Below, piece by piece: positions 1 through 11,683 of a stretch of DNA of 64,000 nt. Numbering within the stretch: the first letter of the stretch is position 1; each line of letters opens with the position of its first letter. The notes below the pieces were generated by a model. That model did no database searches and was not told the DNA's origin. It saw only the letters and a list, made by a program, of their open reading frames with translations. Made by a program: the position numbers and the translations under genes. The stretch comes from Piper betle (taxonomy: Eukaryota; Streptophyta; Magnoliopsida; Piperales; Piperaceae), in assembly GCA_033002965.1 (NCBI GenBank), contig JAURVB010012418.1, positions 1 through 64,000 of the forward strand. Reading direction: 5' to 3'.

Positions 1-1444
1 AATAGCCATTATTTGCCATTAAATATGCAATTACAAGATAACTTTGAGTAATTTCAAAATTATCGAGCAGCATTTTACATCATTCATTACAAAAAAACCT
101 TTTCTCCACTTTTTTTATAAGCATGACCGTATTTTTCTCCATCTCTTATTTGGCCGCGGACAGCGAGCTTAGGTTTACCTCTTGATCTAGATGGAAGACA
201 TGTATTATTTGTTCTTTCCCTATATTCATGAAAATAGGAGAAAACTTTTCTCCAACTCCTTACAATGCAGGGGGAAATGATGTTGAGTATGGCAAATATA
301 GAAAAATTGCTCCACTTTATTTATAGTGCAAAGTGAAGGTATAAAATTATGACATACTTAACTTAAAGTATAAAAGGTATTCCAAAATCCTTCTCCATGG
401 CAAAAATTAAAGTGGAGATCTTTAGCACTCTAACACAATTTTTTATTGTGGAGGATAGGCCCAAACAGGCATCAGATGCTTGTATGTGCTTGTATTAAAT
501 TTGCCATTTGGAAAGTGACCAAACCTTTCCCATGAGAAGTAACATTCTTGTACAGAAAATGATCAAATGCATACACATAATTTTAAGAGGAAATAAGGAC
601 AAGTGCCCACTATGGAAGGTAGACAATTGATCTTGCCAAAGTGAAAATAAAGGTGAACATAAAATGCACCTAACAAGAGTTTTTATTTTCAATGCATACC
701 CAACAAAATTGTTTGTGAACTCCCGTGCCTTCTCTATATAATTTTAATTATCAAACTTTCCAGGTCTAAATCATGGGGATTGTTGGTTGTGGTCCGTGCT
801 CACCTTAAAAGAAGGTTCTTTTAGCCTGTTTTTAGGATTATATGTAAGAATATATCCTTGCACCATACAAAAATGGTTTTTCTCTATGCTTTGAAAATGA
901 GCAATCTTAGTATCAACTGCAGTTGACATCAAAATATCCACATCTTTTAAACCTAACTGCACACTCAAATCACGTTTTTATTTAGACGAAACTACCCTTG
1001 TCATCTAACCATCCTTATAACACAAGGGCTGATATTGAAGTTCCATATATAAAAGTATAGGTTGTGGATACTAATTATTCTCTTAAAAAATAGTTAGCAT
1101 CATATCTTTTCCACCCTAATTTTAGAGTGGAGAAGAACTCTCTATTTGTTCTATATTTGAAGGTTTTGTACCATTTTACTCTATCCAATTTTTTCATATG
1201 AAATTTTTACTAAATCTGATTTTTTGTTGAAAATTACATTATTTTAATCGGAATTTGATAAAATCCTAATGGAAAAATATATTTTAAATATTTGATAAAA
1301 TATTTTATTCATAATTTTAGAATATAGGTAAACCCGGTTCAACCTAGTTGTACTTAATGTACCTCATACTGGCCACTATAAATCCAGTATGATAATCAGT
1401 ATAGTATTTAAAATTGTGAATTATATCATTTTTTCTATTTTTGG

Positions 1445-1486
<42 letters not shown>

Positions 1487-1845
1487 TGACTTACATGGAA
1501 GTAGAGTATTGGAATCTCCTTGTTATCATCTTAATTTGCACTTTCATCAATCGATCTTTGTCTAGTTGAGGTTGGTGTCTTTGATTATGCATTATCGATT
1601 GATTGCTTTCACATTTAAGTGAAGAATGCACGAAATATGACCCAGAATTTAAGTAACTGATGCTTTAGGATGGATTGAGGTTGAGTTGAATTTTTAATCT
1701 TATTGGCAACATATAATATAATATATACAATAAAAAATTAATTTATTGTATAAGTTGGCATCATCAGAAAGTTCAGTTTTTTCATATACAATAACATGAC
1801 GAATATTACACATAAATACTACAAGTTTATTAATTTTAAAAATAA

Positions 1846-1887
<42 letters not shown>

Positions 1888-2300
1888 CTCTTAATTTCAT
1901 TTACAACAATTTAGTGGGTCCAATATTTAAAATTCACATAATTAAATATAAAAATAAATAACTATGGTACTTATAAATTTTCAAATCAATTTGATGCCTT
2001 CAACTCTTAGATCTTAATTATCAAAATAATTGCAATAAAATTTAATTATAAAATATTCTTAAACTAGTTTATTTTTAGAAAAACCAAAAATAAATTATAT
2101 TGGTATCTAAAATAGATAAAAATTTATAGACCTCACATATGTACTTTTCTTCCCATCCATATAGACTCTAGTATGTGGGATCCATTAAAAAAAGTTAAAT
2201 TGGAGGTGGATTTCATATAAGGTATACAAGGTACTGTAGTTCACCTTAATTTTTTACTTTAAAAGCTTATGAATTTTCAGAGCAAGTTTTTAGTCCTTAA
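1..2300. other. AT-rich intergenic region, no gene recognised
   Basis: No open frame here resembles a known protein. The DNA is AT-rich with short stop-riddled frames. Two (TA)n microsatellites lie at about 1450-1483 and 1851-1884. The sequence between them lacks the terminal hairpins seen in the TA-flanked elements further on. Confidence 0.6.
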
Positions 2301-2465
2301 TGTAATGCCCCCCAAATATTTGCCTCACATTCAAATTTCTATTATCTATCAAGATAAGATCTTTATACTAATGGGGATGAGCATATAAATCTATTAGCTT
2401 TAGTTAACTATTTTAAAAAAAATTGACTTAAACCTTATAGCTTACACTTAGACAAGTTCATTACA
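2301..2465 (+). mobile_element. Solo LTR of a TRIM-type retrotransposon (degraded)
   Basis: The stretch starts TGTAATGCCCCCC and ends GTTCATTACA. It matches the four LTRs at 16.2-18.0 kb in order: a 'gataagatct' block, a 'tagttaactatttt' block, then 'gacttaaac..ttatagcttacact'. Length is close to those LTRs (about 150 bp). No internal region follows, so it is probably a solo LTR left by recombination. Confidence 0.6.
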
Positions 2466-3583
2466 ACCAATAGAAAAGTTGACCGGAGATCGTATTGGAT
2501 AGTGGTCAATACAGGTCAACAAGAATTTCGAGAGGAAAACTTCCTAAAGATATATAGAATGCAAGAGCCTAAAAAATTAGTCTCACTTTCGATACCTACA
2601 AAAGTGAAATTCAATCCATCAGTATTTCAACTTTAATTAACCAATTTTTAGCCAAGGTCTTACTCCTATCTTCATTCAGGTCCCTTTCATTGCCCGGACT
2701 CTAATTCAATTATTGAAATTTTGAAGAACACTCCAAAGTGAAGCTTTCAATCCCGTTTGAGATAATTCTTTCATGGCTGGCTATCTACCTTGGAAGGTAC
2801 CGTGACTTCACCGGTCACAAAGGCTCAGGTCTTTCTTCCATACCACAGTTGGTACTGGTTTCATCCATACAACAGTTGGTACTGGTCTATATGACACAAA
2901 TATTTTATATATATATATATGGCCCATTTGAAAGACCTAGTCAGTATATACTATATACTGTCTGATGTAGCTTTTTTCTCTCTTTGTTTTTTTCTATTTA
3001 GTTTTCATTATAAGCTTCAAAGTCATTGTCTCCTGATTAGCACAAATTGGAAAACATGAGAAGAAAGAGAAAGAAGTTTTGGTTCAGTGAATGTTCACTG
3101 ATGCAGCGATATATTAAATAATTGTTGTCATTATTTTGAGGAAGGACAAAAACAGAGACTTTGTCTTTAGAAGCAATAGCCTTGAATTGGGCAAGGCAGT
3201 TTAAAAAAATTGTGTACATTGAATTTTGTATTCAGACAGATAATTTGATCCACCATTTTCTTTGTGTTTTTTTGTATCCATCCATCATTAATATCCAGAT
3301 TGGAAAAGCTTTCTAGATTGTGTGTTGAGCTTACTTTCGTGTACATGACATGAGTTGATATTCACTCACTTAATACCACAAAATATACTTACATGTAAGC
3401 TCATCAGTCTTTAAAAGTATTTCATTTTTGGGAATCGGATTTCTTGGAACAAATACTATACTAAACTCGCTGTAATAGTTACCTTATTAGTACAAATCAC
3501 CACAATTAATGTATTTTAAATGTTTTATACATTTATAATCTTGAACATTGCTAATTGTGGTGATTTGAACAAACAAGAAGGTT
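2466..3583. other. Intergenic, no gene recognised
   Basis: AT-rich sequence with a short (TA)n tract near 2910-2925. A small imperfect tandem repeat lies near 2840-2895 (two copies of a unit containing 'acagttggtactggt'). Nothing coding is supported. Confidence 0.5.
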
Positions 3584-3591
3584 GTTCCAGA

Positions 3592-4433
3592 TATAGTTGC
3601 AAAACTCGGAATCGGAATCGGTTTTCAAGGGAGTCACTGAATCGAATCGAATCGGTCTAAATCGATCGAGAATCGGTTCAGTTGAATCGATCTAAATTGG
3701 TCCAATACAAAAATTTTAATTTATTTAAAATCAGTAGGTTATTAGTTATAGAGCATGTCATTTGGATGTTATGGTATTTATTTTATTTTATGGGATTTTT
3801 TCTATTTTCTGGATTTTTTAAGGATTTATTATGAGTTAGTTATTATTTTTGACTCGAGCCAGTACCGAGTTAAGTTTTATTTATAAGTTTGCCACCGGCC
3901 ACCCCTATACTTTTCATCTCCTCCCCCAAACCCCCCGACAGTTCTCCTCTTCACCCCCAACCCTAGGCACCGCCTTGGTTGTCGCCACCGCCGCCGACAC
4001 TACCCTGCCATCGATCGACGCCACCTAGGCGCTACAACGCCAAAATCGGCCGCAATTGCACTGCTGCTCGCGACATGATTCCACCACTGTCTATGCCAAA
4101 TTGCTACCGCCGTGACGTCAGTGCCTCTCCCCTTGACCTCCGAGATATTTCCCCCCTACCTAGCGCTGCTGTCGAAACCGTTCATGGGCCCGATCGAAAC
4201 GACCGACCCCCACCCCCCCCGTCACCCATCGCCACCCTTGCCGCCGCTGTCTAGAATTGGTTCAAATTGGTCGATTCAGGAATTGGCTCAAATCGGATAG
4301 AATCAGCTCGAATCAGCATTTACAGATTGATTTGAGCCGAAAACCAATTTACGTATTTTTTTTATTAGGATTACGTCCGATCCGATTTAAATTGGCCGAT
4401 TCCACTTGGAATCGACAGATTTTTGCAACAGTG
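3592..4433 (+). mobile_element. hAT-like non-autonomous 'AATCGG' element, copy A
   Basis: The 842 bp element is bounded by near-identical 8 bp direct repeats, GTTCCAGA (3584-3591) and GTTCCAGT (4434-4441), a probable target-site duplication. The ends are inverted (GTTGCAAAA near the left, TTTTGCAAC near the right). Both ends are packed with degenerate AATCGG/CCGATT hexamers. An AT-rich arm with a 'gactcgag..gagttaagttttat' module leads into a C-rich core at about 3900-4250. An 8 bp duplication fits the hAT superfamily. There is no transposase. The proline-rich frames in the core are composition artefacts. Copies B (27886-28698) and C (41114-42039) have the same design. Confidence 0.75.
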
Positions 4434-4441
4434 GTTCCAGT

Positions 4442-4779
4442 GCCCCATTTTTTAGTAATTAGAACAATCACTCAAACCATCATGTTGTCAGGCTCACGAT
4501 GATTCCTAGAGATTTTTTCCCCATTTTTGCTTAATTAGAGCATCCACTCGAACCATCGTGTTGCCTGGCTCACAATGAATCCTAGAGATATTTTTTATAA
4601 TTCTTAGGGATGTGGAGTAGTTGTAGAAATTACCCATTATTTTTATTTTCTTTTATAGGAATTACTACCTCAAATCTTTAAGATTTATTAATAGCATCCC
4701 TAACATATATTATTAATATTATTAGTCTACCTCAAATTGATTTGGGGCTAGGAAATTTTCAAGACTCATATAAACTTTT
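4442..4779. other. Intergenic, no gene recognised
   Basis: AT-rich DNA. It holds two related blocks with 'accatcgtgttg' and 'ctcacgatga..cctagagat' (about 4470-4520 and 4545-4595), an imperfect tandem duplication. Nothing coding is seen. Confidence 0.45.
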
Positions 4780-4802
4780 CATATATGTATATATATATAT
4801 AT
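4780..4802. repeat. (TA)n microsatellite, left flank of hairpin element 1
   Basis: An AT dinucleotide tract with one G interruption. It abuts the terminal hairpin of the element at 4803. The opposite end of that element abuts another TA tract. Confidence 0.85.
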
Positions 4803-5536
4803 TGGAAAAACTTTTCCAGTACTCCAGCACAGCCATCTTGGCTGTGCTGGAGTTTGATCTTGGCCGTTGGATTAGCATCCAACGGCCAAGATAAAAAAAA
4901 GATCCACCGGCGCCGCCGCAGCAGCGACGGCGGAGGGGGCGGGAAGGGTGCCCGGCCACGGCGACGGCCGGGGGGGGGGGGGGGGGGGGCGGGCGGCGGC
5001 GAGCAGGGGACGGGGGGCACGGCGCGGCGGGGTGGCGGGCGGAGGCCGAGGGGGGCGCGGCGGGGTGGCGGGCGGGGGCCGAGGGGGGGCACGGCGGGGG
5101 GCCGAGGGGGGCGCGGCGGGGTGGCGGGCGGGGGACGGGGGGTGTCGCGCGGCGGGGTGGCGGGCGGGGGACGGGAGTGGCGTGGCGGGGGACGGGGTGG
5201 CGGGCGGGGGACGGGGTGGCGGTGGTGTCGCGCGGCGGACGGGGGCGGGGCGGTGACCCGGCAGGGGAAGACGCGGGGCGGCTAGATCCGCCGCCCCGTC
5301 GCCCGGCGGTTACGTCGCCGCCCCCGACGGGGCGGCGACGGGCGGGGCAGGGGGGTGGCGTCGCGTCGGCCGGGGTCGGCGGCGGCGACGCCAGAATCTT
5401 TTTATCCAGCCGTTGGATTAAATCCAACGGCTGGAGAAGGGAAGTGGGGGGCATGTTTCAGCCGTTGGATTTGATCCAACGGCTGAAACACTGCAGCACA
5501 GCCATCTTGGCTGTGCTGCAGTACAGCCTCCTTGCC

Positions 5537-5539
<3 letters not shown>
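4803..5539. mobile_element. TA-microsatellite-flanked hairpin element 1 (micron-like, non-autonomous)
   Basis: About 737 bp lying exactly between two TA tracts. Each end carries two palindromes. The outer hairpin has a CAGCACAGCC / GGCTGTGCTG stem (4826-4856 and 5492-5522). The inner hairpin has a CCGTTGGAT / ATCCAACGG stem (about 4863-4890; two copies at the right, about 5411-5435 and 5460-5485). The core (about 4905-5395) is extremely G-rich on the plus strand and codes for nothing credible. The architecture recalls rice 'micron' elements, which are known to sit in TA microsatellites; assignment to that family is inference. Confidence 0.75.

Positions 5540-5582
<43 letters not shown>
5540..5582. 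repeat. (TA)n microsatellite, right flank of hairpin element 1
   Basis: A run of about 18 TA units, interrupted once by a G near its right end. Confidence 0.9.
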
Positions 5583-5583
<1 letters not shown>

Positions 5584-6304
5584 TACTTGATTAACTTGAC
5601 GTTGCCCTTGCCCATATATGTATGCATAAAAGGAAATGACAACACTAAAAATGTAAATTGGCTTTTATAATAATTCTCAGTTAATGATACGTAAAATTAA
5701 ATTTATCAACATCTAAATCATATCTTACTTAAATCAATCTTTCTATTTTATTAGTTATTAATTAAAATCTTTAATTGCATTGCCCCTAAGCTTCAAATTA
5801 AAATTAAATGGCATAAGAAAAACTTAAAATGTTCTATTTGAACCACACACATTAATGCTATATACTTTAGCTGCAAACTTCAGATAAACACGCTCACACC
5901 CTACATGCTCACAGTAGGAGGAGTTGTAGGACAACTAAAAATTGAATGACCACTAGTTTTATCTTGGAACAATGTTGCTGCCATGGAAGAAATTTAGAAG
6001 TTTGTGAGCATATCTGTTTGCGAAGTAAATCCAAAGGCCCTTTTTTAGCTCGATGTACAAACGAAAAAAATATCTATGAAATCAATCAAACAAATAGGAA
6101 TAAGTTCGTGATGGTCAATATATTTAGGGTCAAATCCATCGTATAAAGATTTGATTTCAATTTATTTGGACACAGAGAGAGGATCAAATGGTATAATTAA
6201 TTTCTGGGAAGATTGACTTTCAATTAACAGAAGCATGTAAGTAACATTTGATGAGAAAAAATTGGTGATACAATTCACCCGTTCCCTTTGTATAAGCCTT
6301 ACGG
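5583..6304. other. Intergenic, no gene recognised
   Basis: AT-rich, no credible coding frame, RNA gene or repeat family recognised. Confidence 0.45.
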
Positions 6305-6705
6305 GGTGGTAGATTGAATACGGCTATATCCATATCCGATCGGAATTCGAATATTTGAACCCAAATTGCATTTGAATAAAAAAATTGTATCTATTTTATT
6401 TATCATATCAATATCTGATCTAAATCTACCAAACCCAAATCCAATTCATATTGACCCGTTTGAATAAAATAATATAAACTTTAGTATAAAATGAAGAAAA
6501 AATATTATTTTCTAAAATATTATCTATTTGGTTTGGATATGGATCACATCACCCGTAAACCTATATCCGATCCGAATATTTTTTAATATATTATATATTT
6601 GAAAAAAATGAACTCGAATCCGATTCGATACCATTTCAGATCGGATATAATTGTATTGGATACGATGGGATTTTTGAATATTGGATGTCCAAACCCAGAG
6701 CAGGC
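6305..6705. repeat. Dispersed MITE-like repeat, family 'ggatat', copy 1
   Basis: About 400 bp. It matches 20768-21197 in the same order and orientation: 'cggctatatcc', an 'attttatctattttattt' block, an 'aaaataatataaa' block, and 'cgatccgaatattttttaat' followed by 'tatattatata'. Its ends are eroded. Copy 2 has clear TAGGGATG termini, so this is probably an older hAT-type MITE. Confidence 0.6.
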
Positions 6706-6774
6706 TATATTTGCAACCATATATCAATTGTGAAAAAAACTACAACTTCACCTATAAATCGGATGAGTACAACA

Positions 6775-8738
6775 TTACGGAGATTGATGTGCGATTTCAA
6801 TTTCATATTTTCTCATGATAGGAGTGGCCTCATTTTCATTAGTTGAAGTTGTGATTGTAATTGGACTGCCTGTGCAACTAGATTTACCTTCCCATGTTAT
6901 CCCAGTTGCAGCCGCAGCAGCTAGGTGAGGAAATGGGTTGGGAGGGAGTGGCACCTCCATTCCACCTTCCAACAACTTTACCACGCTGCTCATCGACGGC
7001 CTCAACTCCGGCGAGTTCTGCACACACCACAGTGCAACCAGCAGCACCACCCTGACCTTGTGCATATGCTGCTCCTCAACCCCACACTTGTGCAATATTG
7101 TCCCCCAATTTTGCTCCTCGTGCTTCTCCCACACCCACCTAGGAAACCACTCTTGGCTCACACAACTCATGTTGATGTTCAAGTTCTTCCTCCTCCCCAC
7201 AATCTCAAACAGCAGCATGCTGCTCCACCACAGTGCACACACCACAGTGCAACCAGCAGCACCACCCTGACCTTGTGCATATGCTGCTCCTCAACCCCAC
7301 ACTTGTGCAATATTGTCCCCCAATTTTGCTCCTCGTGCTTCTCCCACACCCACCTAGGAAACCACTCTTGGCTCACACAACTCATGTTGATGTTCAAGTT
7401 CTTCCTCCTCCCCACAATCTCAAACAGCAGCATGCCATAACTGTAAACATCACACTTCTCTGTCACAGGTGTCGGAAACCAAAGCTCTGGTGCAGCATAA
7501 CCTGGAGTACCCCTTGCTCCACTCATAGTCACATGTGTGCTGTCCCTGTTACATAATTTGGCCAGCCCAAAGTCTGCAACCTTGGGTGTCCAATTGGTGT
7601 CTAATAGAACATTGCCTGGTTTGATGTCATAGTGGATAATTCTCTGTTGGCACTCCTCATGCAAATAGGCAATACCTTTGGCTGTTCCTATGGCAATGTT
7701 AAGAAGCTTCTCCCAGTCAAGAGACCCTTTTTTTCGTAGAACAAGAACCTATCTAATGACCCATTTTCAAGATATTCATAAACAAGGGCTTTCATTGATT
7801 GATCAAAGCAGAAACCATAGAGCTTAACCAGATTTATGTGGTTGGTCCTTCCAATGGTGCCCACTTCTGCCATGAACTGCTCTTTGACTCTTTCATCAAC
7901 ATTTTTTTGCAGCACCTTAACTGCTATGTTTGCTCCACTGAACTCTCCCTTGTAAACAATCCCAAAACCGCCGGCTCCTAATTTCTCAGAGAAATTGTTT
8001 GTGAAACTGTGCAGCTCTTGCCTTGTGAACCTAATGGGTCTATCTCTGGCCATTCCTATGATAAACCTTTCAATTGTTTGATTGGTTTCGGAACCTAAAT
8101 GGTTGGTTTCTGAACCTAATTGGTCTCTCACACTGGCTGTGAACTGGCTTGAAGACCTATCCCTTATGTTGCTTGGACTTGCTTTCCCTTTAAGTGCCAT
8201 AATGGCTCCAGAAACAGCAGTCACAACTATTGTCACACCTACCACTGCAAATTCAGAATATCAGATTATACACTTTGATCAAGACAAACACACACAGACC
8301 AAAAAAAAAGTTACCAATTATCATGGCCGTGAAGAAAATTGGGGCTCCTGTACCGTTTGCTTCATTGATTCCAAATATCACTCCTAATATCACAGCGATA
8401 GCAAATCCTGCATGGTGAAGTGAAAGTAGTCGTGTATTATATATAAACTGACACCGCACCGGTATAAATCAGGAAAAAAAGACTATGAATTCACCTGTTA
8501 AGAAGAAGTTCTTTATAAATTTCTTACAGCCTACGTTTCCTTCTTCCTCCCCAGCGCTTGAGCTATGAGCGACCTGACCATGATTGAAAATTGTGTTGAG
8601 AAATATGGAATTTTTCTTGAACATGCTGTAAGGAAAATGATCAAGTTGTATAACAAAGGGGCTAATATGTGGATTGTTACCATGTGGTTGAGTGGAGGAA
8701 AGGGAGAGTTTGTGCTTCCAAGCATGTTCTCCTTCCAA
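6775..8738 (-). pseudogene. LRK10L/GDPDL-type receptor-like kinase, disrupted
   Basis: Family role: membrane serine/threonine kinase of the leaf-rust-10 (LRK10L-2) type, signalling from the cell surface. Three exons fit well: about 8738-8495, 8407-8315 and 8244-6775, with introns of 87 and 70 bp. Both junctions restore frame (a Gly codon, then M-I-I-V-V-G). A hydrophobic membrane segment spans the second junction. Kinase marks: glycine loop LGAGGFGIVYKG, IAVKVL lysine, IIHYDIKPGN (Tyr replaces the Arg of HRD, so a non-RD kinase), DFG in VADFGLAKL, and GTPGYAAPE. Two defects: a one-base loss in the T run at 7728-7734 before 'GSLDWEK', and a 200 bp tandem duplication (7021-7220, 7236-7435) shifting the frame inside the C-lobe. 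The C-terminal tail is intact after the second copy. The N-terminal exon matches no ectodomain I know. Dead gene or misassembled gene are both possible. Confidence 0.85.
7021..7435 (-). repeat. 200 bp tandem duplication within the kinase C-lobe
   Basis: 7021-7220 and 7236-7435 look identical over 200 bases. The offset is 215 bp, with a 15 bp spacer that repeats 'ccaccacagtg'. Because 215 is not a multiple of three, the duplicated kinase segment (from LLFEIVGRRKN to ALWCV) cannot be read through in one frame. Confidence 0.9.
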
Positions 8739-9640
8739 AGTAGCCTTTACCCAGATTCATGTATTATCCAAACATGATCATCATTGCCTCAACTCTGGAA
8801 TCTGATGTAGGCCTCAGAAAATACACAGATAAGCCAGACATGTTGCCTCTCTACTCATATATATTGTTTTGCTTTTACTGCTTCCTTGTTGACCCTTCAA
8901 TCTCATGTTCTCAAAACCCACTTCTTAAAGAACCTAAATCGTCAACTAACTCTCGACAAATTTATCCCTATCATAACATTAATCAATGGGTCAATGATTT
9001 TGCATAAATAATTTGAGGAGTGATGATGTGAAGTAATTCCGAAAGTTGACTTGAGTCTTTTCTTGCATAGAGCTCGTGACTTGAGTCTTTTCTTCTGATA
9101 ATTGAATGCAGTGCAATGGATGTGTCCAACGGAAATTAATACCCAGCTTCCATGAAACCTACGTATCATCTTCTCTGATGTTCTTGTCAAAGGTGGGATC
9201 AGGTAGGGTTGAAAAGACTTCATCATTTGACAAATTCAGTCACGGAAAATAAATAAACCGCGGAAAATTAATGTCAAATGTTTGCTTATGCTTATATAAG
9301 AGATTTTCGAACCTATTGACTCGCTATATTTGAAGTTTAATGTGTTCTGGTTACCAATTGTCTCCTTAAATGAAAAAAAAATTATATCACCAATTTATAT
9401 CCTAAAATAAACCTCTTTAACCCTCACCAATTTGCAATTTATATCAGCTTAATAAAAATAATATGAGAGAGACAACTCAAATCCAATAATATGCAAATTC
9501 AATTTGAGAGAGACATAAATTGTGCTTCTGTCATATCTTTTGATTTCTAATCACACTAGCCTTAGCAATCTTATCTTTTTCATTAAATTGTGTTTCTATC
9601 TGTTAATATGTGTAATTTTATTAATGATATGTAGCCCGTT
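8739..9640. other. Upstream flank of the receptor kinase; no gene recognised
   Basis: This would contain the promoter and possibly missing 5' exons of the kinase on the minus strand. A tandem duplication of 'gacttgagtcttttctt' lies near 9050-9095. No credible ectodomain (GUB_WAK or thaumatin-like) was found. Confidence 0.4.
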
Positions 9641-9689
9641 GTCACACTCAGAATACTAAAGAAATCTCAGAAATATTAACAAAGGTGGC

Positions 9690-10339
9690 TGTTAGTTGTT
9701 CCATGGAGATTGAAGGGTCTCAAAGCTTCTCTATAAATTGAGCTTCATTTGCCTCATTTTTAGAGGGAAGACAAGCAAAAGAAAAGACAAGAAAAAGAGA
9801 GATAGAGAGAGATATAGTGATAAAAGAAGAGGAAAAATATTCACGAGTTTATCTTATACAGAGTATTGAGAGAGTGAAATCTTATAATCTCAAATAGTAT
9901 AGGGTGTGTGAGTAATTCTTGTACATCTCTTTATATTTTTGATGACTGTAATCTTTGGTTGAAGAAGTAAATTGTTCGTTGTTGCCCTTGGTTTTTAACT
10001 CTCGATTGAAGGAGGGTTTTCCACATTAAATCTTTACCCTTTTATGGTTTTGTTTTATCTTATTTCTTAGGTCTAATTTTTTCATTATTTTTGTTCGCTG
10101 TGGTTGATCTCCAATTTTGGGGATTTTTCTCAACACTATCATATCTTCTGATTTCCAATCATTGCCTTTAAGAGCAACTACACAAGCATCCTTCACCAAC
10201 ATGGCATGAATCTTCACTTTCCACATATGAAAATTATGAAGTAAAAATTTAGTTGTGCTCTTCTCAGCCAAGCCATCTTGTCAAAAGCAAACAAGAAGTT
10301 CAATCTTCTCCATGAACCTCCATAGGCTGACAAACTAAA
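9690..10339. mobile_element. Copia-type retrotransposon fragments (leader/LTR-like and gag remnant)
   Basis: On the minus strand (about 10271-10030) a short frame reads NFHMWKVKIHAMLVKD, typical of the start of Copia gag (UBN2-like) proteins. The adjacent plus-strand sequence at 9770-10050 resembles a Copia leader or LTR (purine-rich 'aagaaaagacaagaaaaag', then 'gattgaaggagggttttcc'). The two parts are in opposite orientation, so the element is rearranged. The leader is cut by the foldback element at 10340 and resumes at 11684. Confidence 0.6.
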
Positions 10340-11683
10340 TGTAACATCCCAATTAAAATCATACATACATACATAATCATACATATTGTGCCAAAATACA
10401 CAATGACATCATGTATAGCTAGACAACTTAACGAAGCATATAACATGTCATAAACATACACATGTACCTAAAATCATATAACATGTCATAAATATACACA
10501 TGTACCAAAATCTAGTCGACAATAACATGTCTGTATCATACATAATCATATACATGTAATGGAATCTAGTTGATAGTAACATGATCGCATCATACATAAT
10601 CATACATATGTACCAAAATCTAGATAACGTAATATGTATGCATCATACATAACCATACACATGTACCAAAATCTAATCAACAGTGTCTGCCATTATAACT
10701 CACTATTAGCAGGATTATACAAAATAACCATACACATGTACCAAAATCTAATCAACAGTATCCTGCCCGCATTATAACTCACTATTAGTAGGATTATACA
10801 AAGAAGCACACATACGCATATAATATGGTTATTTTCGACTAATACCTACATGGTCCGATCAAATATATTGACAAAAATTTTCTTATTTTGGCCTTTATAT
10901 TTTCGAGGAACAAAGAAATTCTTAGGTTATTTTATTTAGGGTTTTGTAAATCTTATTTTTTCATATTTTGTTATTATGAAGTGTGTATATATTTATGACT
11001 AATTATTTATGGTCAAACATTCCCTGTAGTTATTATACATCACATTTCAATTTCTAATTGAGTTATTATGACTTTTCATTACTTGCCTTTTCGTTTCACT
11101 CATCTTTTTGTTTTCAAGTACTAAAATATATCTATATAAGCATATCCTCCCCAACCCAAAAGGGAAACTTGTGTGACCTTTGTTGAATTTTTTTAACATG
11201 ATTATTAGTTCCGAAGTTTGTCGGAATTTACCATTGGAATTAGCACGTCGACATACCCGTACGTTAACTATATTTTGAAGTAAATATTTTCTTATATTAA
11301 GTTGTTAGTAGACTTCTAATTTGATTTAGTAGTCATGAGTTATCATATTAGCTCATGCATTAACACTTATATATGGATGTGTATGTGTGTTTCTCTATAT
11401 GATCCTAGGAGTGAGTTATGATGCAAACATGTTATTGTTGACTATTTCGGTAATGTGCATGCTTATGACACATTGTATGCTCCCTTGAGATGTTCAAAGT
11501 GCACATGATGTCATTGTGAGTTCTGGTATAGTATGTATGATTTTACTGATAGCCAAGTGGTTCCGGTTTATGCCTTTGAAATCTGTTTCCAAGTTTGTAC
11601 TAATAGTAGTTAAATTAATAGCTTTACAAATTTTTAACATTGTACTTTGATAGGTCATTAGACTGAAAAATTAGGATGTTACA
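10340..11683. mobile_element. Foldback or solo-LTR element with TGTAACATCC ends, nested in Copia
   Basis: The 1344 bp unit begins TGTAACATCC and ends GGATGTTACA. It is flanked by CTAAA (10335-10339) and CCAAA (11684-11688), a probable 5 bp duplication. The two halves are partly inverted copies: 'acaatgacatcatg' near 10400 pairs with 'catgatgtcattgtg' near 11505. The left arm has about seven imperfect 55-70 bp repeats containing 'catacataatcatacacatg' and 'taccaaaatcta' (10440-10800). No protein is encoded. It splits a Copia leader from its primer-binding site. Confidence 0.65.

Noticed and set aside
1450..1884. Possible further TA-flanked element between the TA tracts at 1450-1483 and 1851-1884
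   Set aside because: The 366 bp between them has no terminal hairpins, inverted ends or GC-rich core.
4785..5590. Long Gly/Arg- and Pro-rich open frames on both strands
   Set aside because: They follow from the extreme GC composition of the element core, overlap in several frames and match no family. The same holds for frames at 22.0-22.4, 23.3-23.7, 24.0-24.7, 28.1-28.6 and 41.4-41.8 kb.
10440..10800. Regular repeats resembling a CRISPR array
   Set aside because: The repeats are imperfect, the 'spacers' are also related, and the context is a plant retroelement arm.
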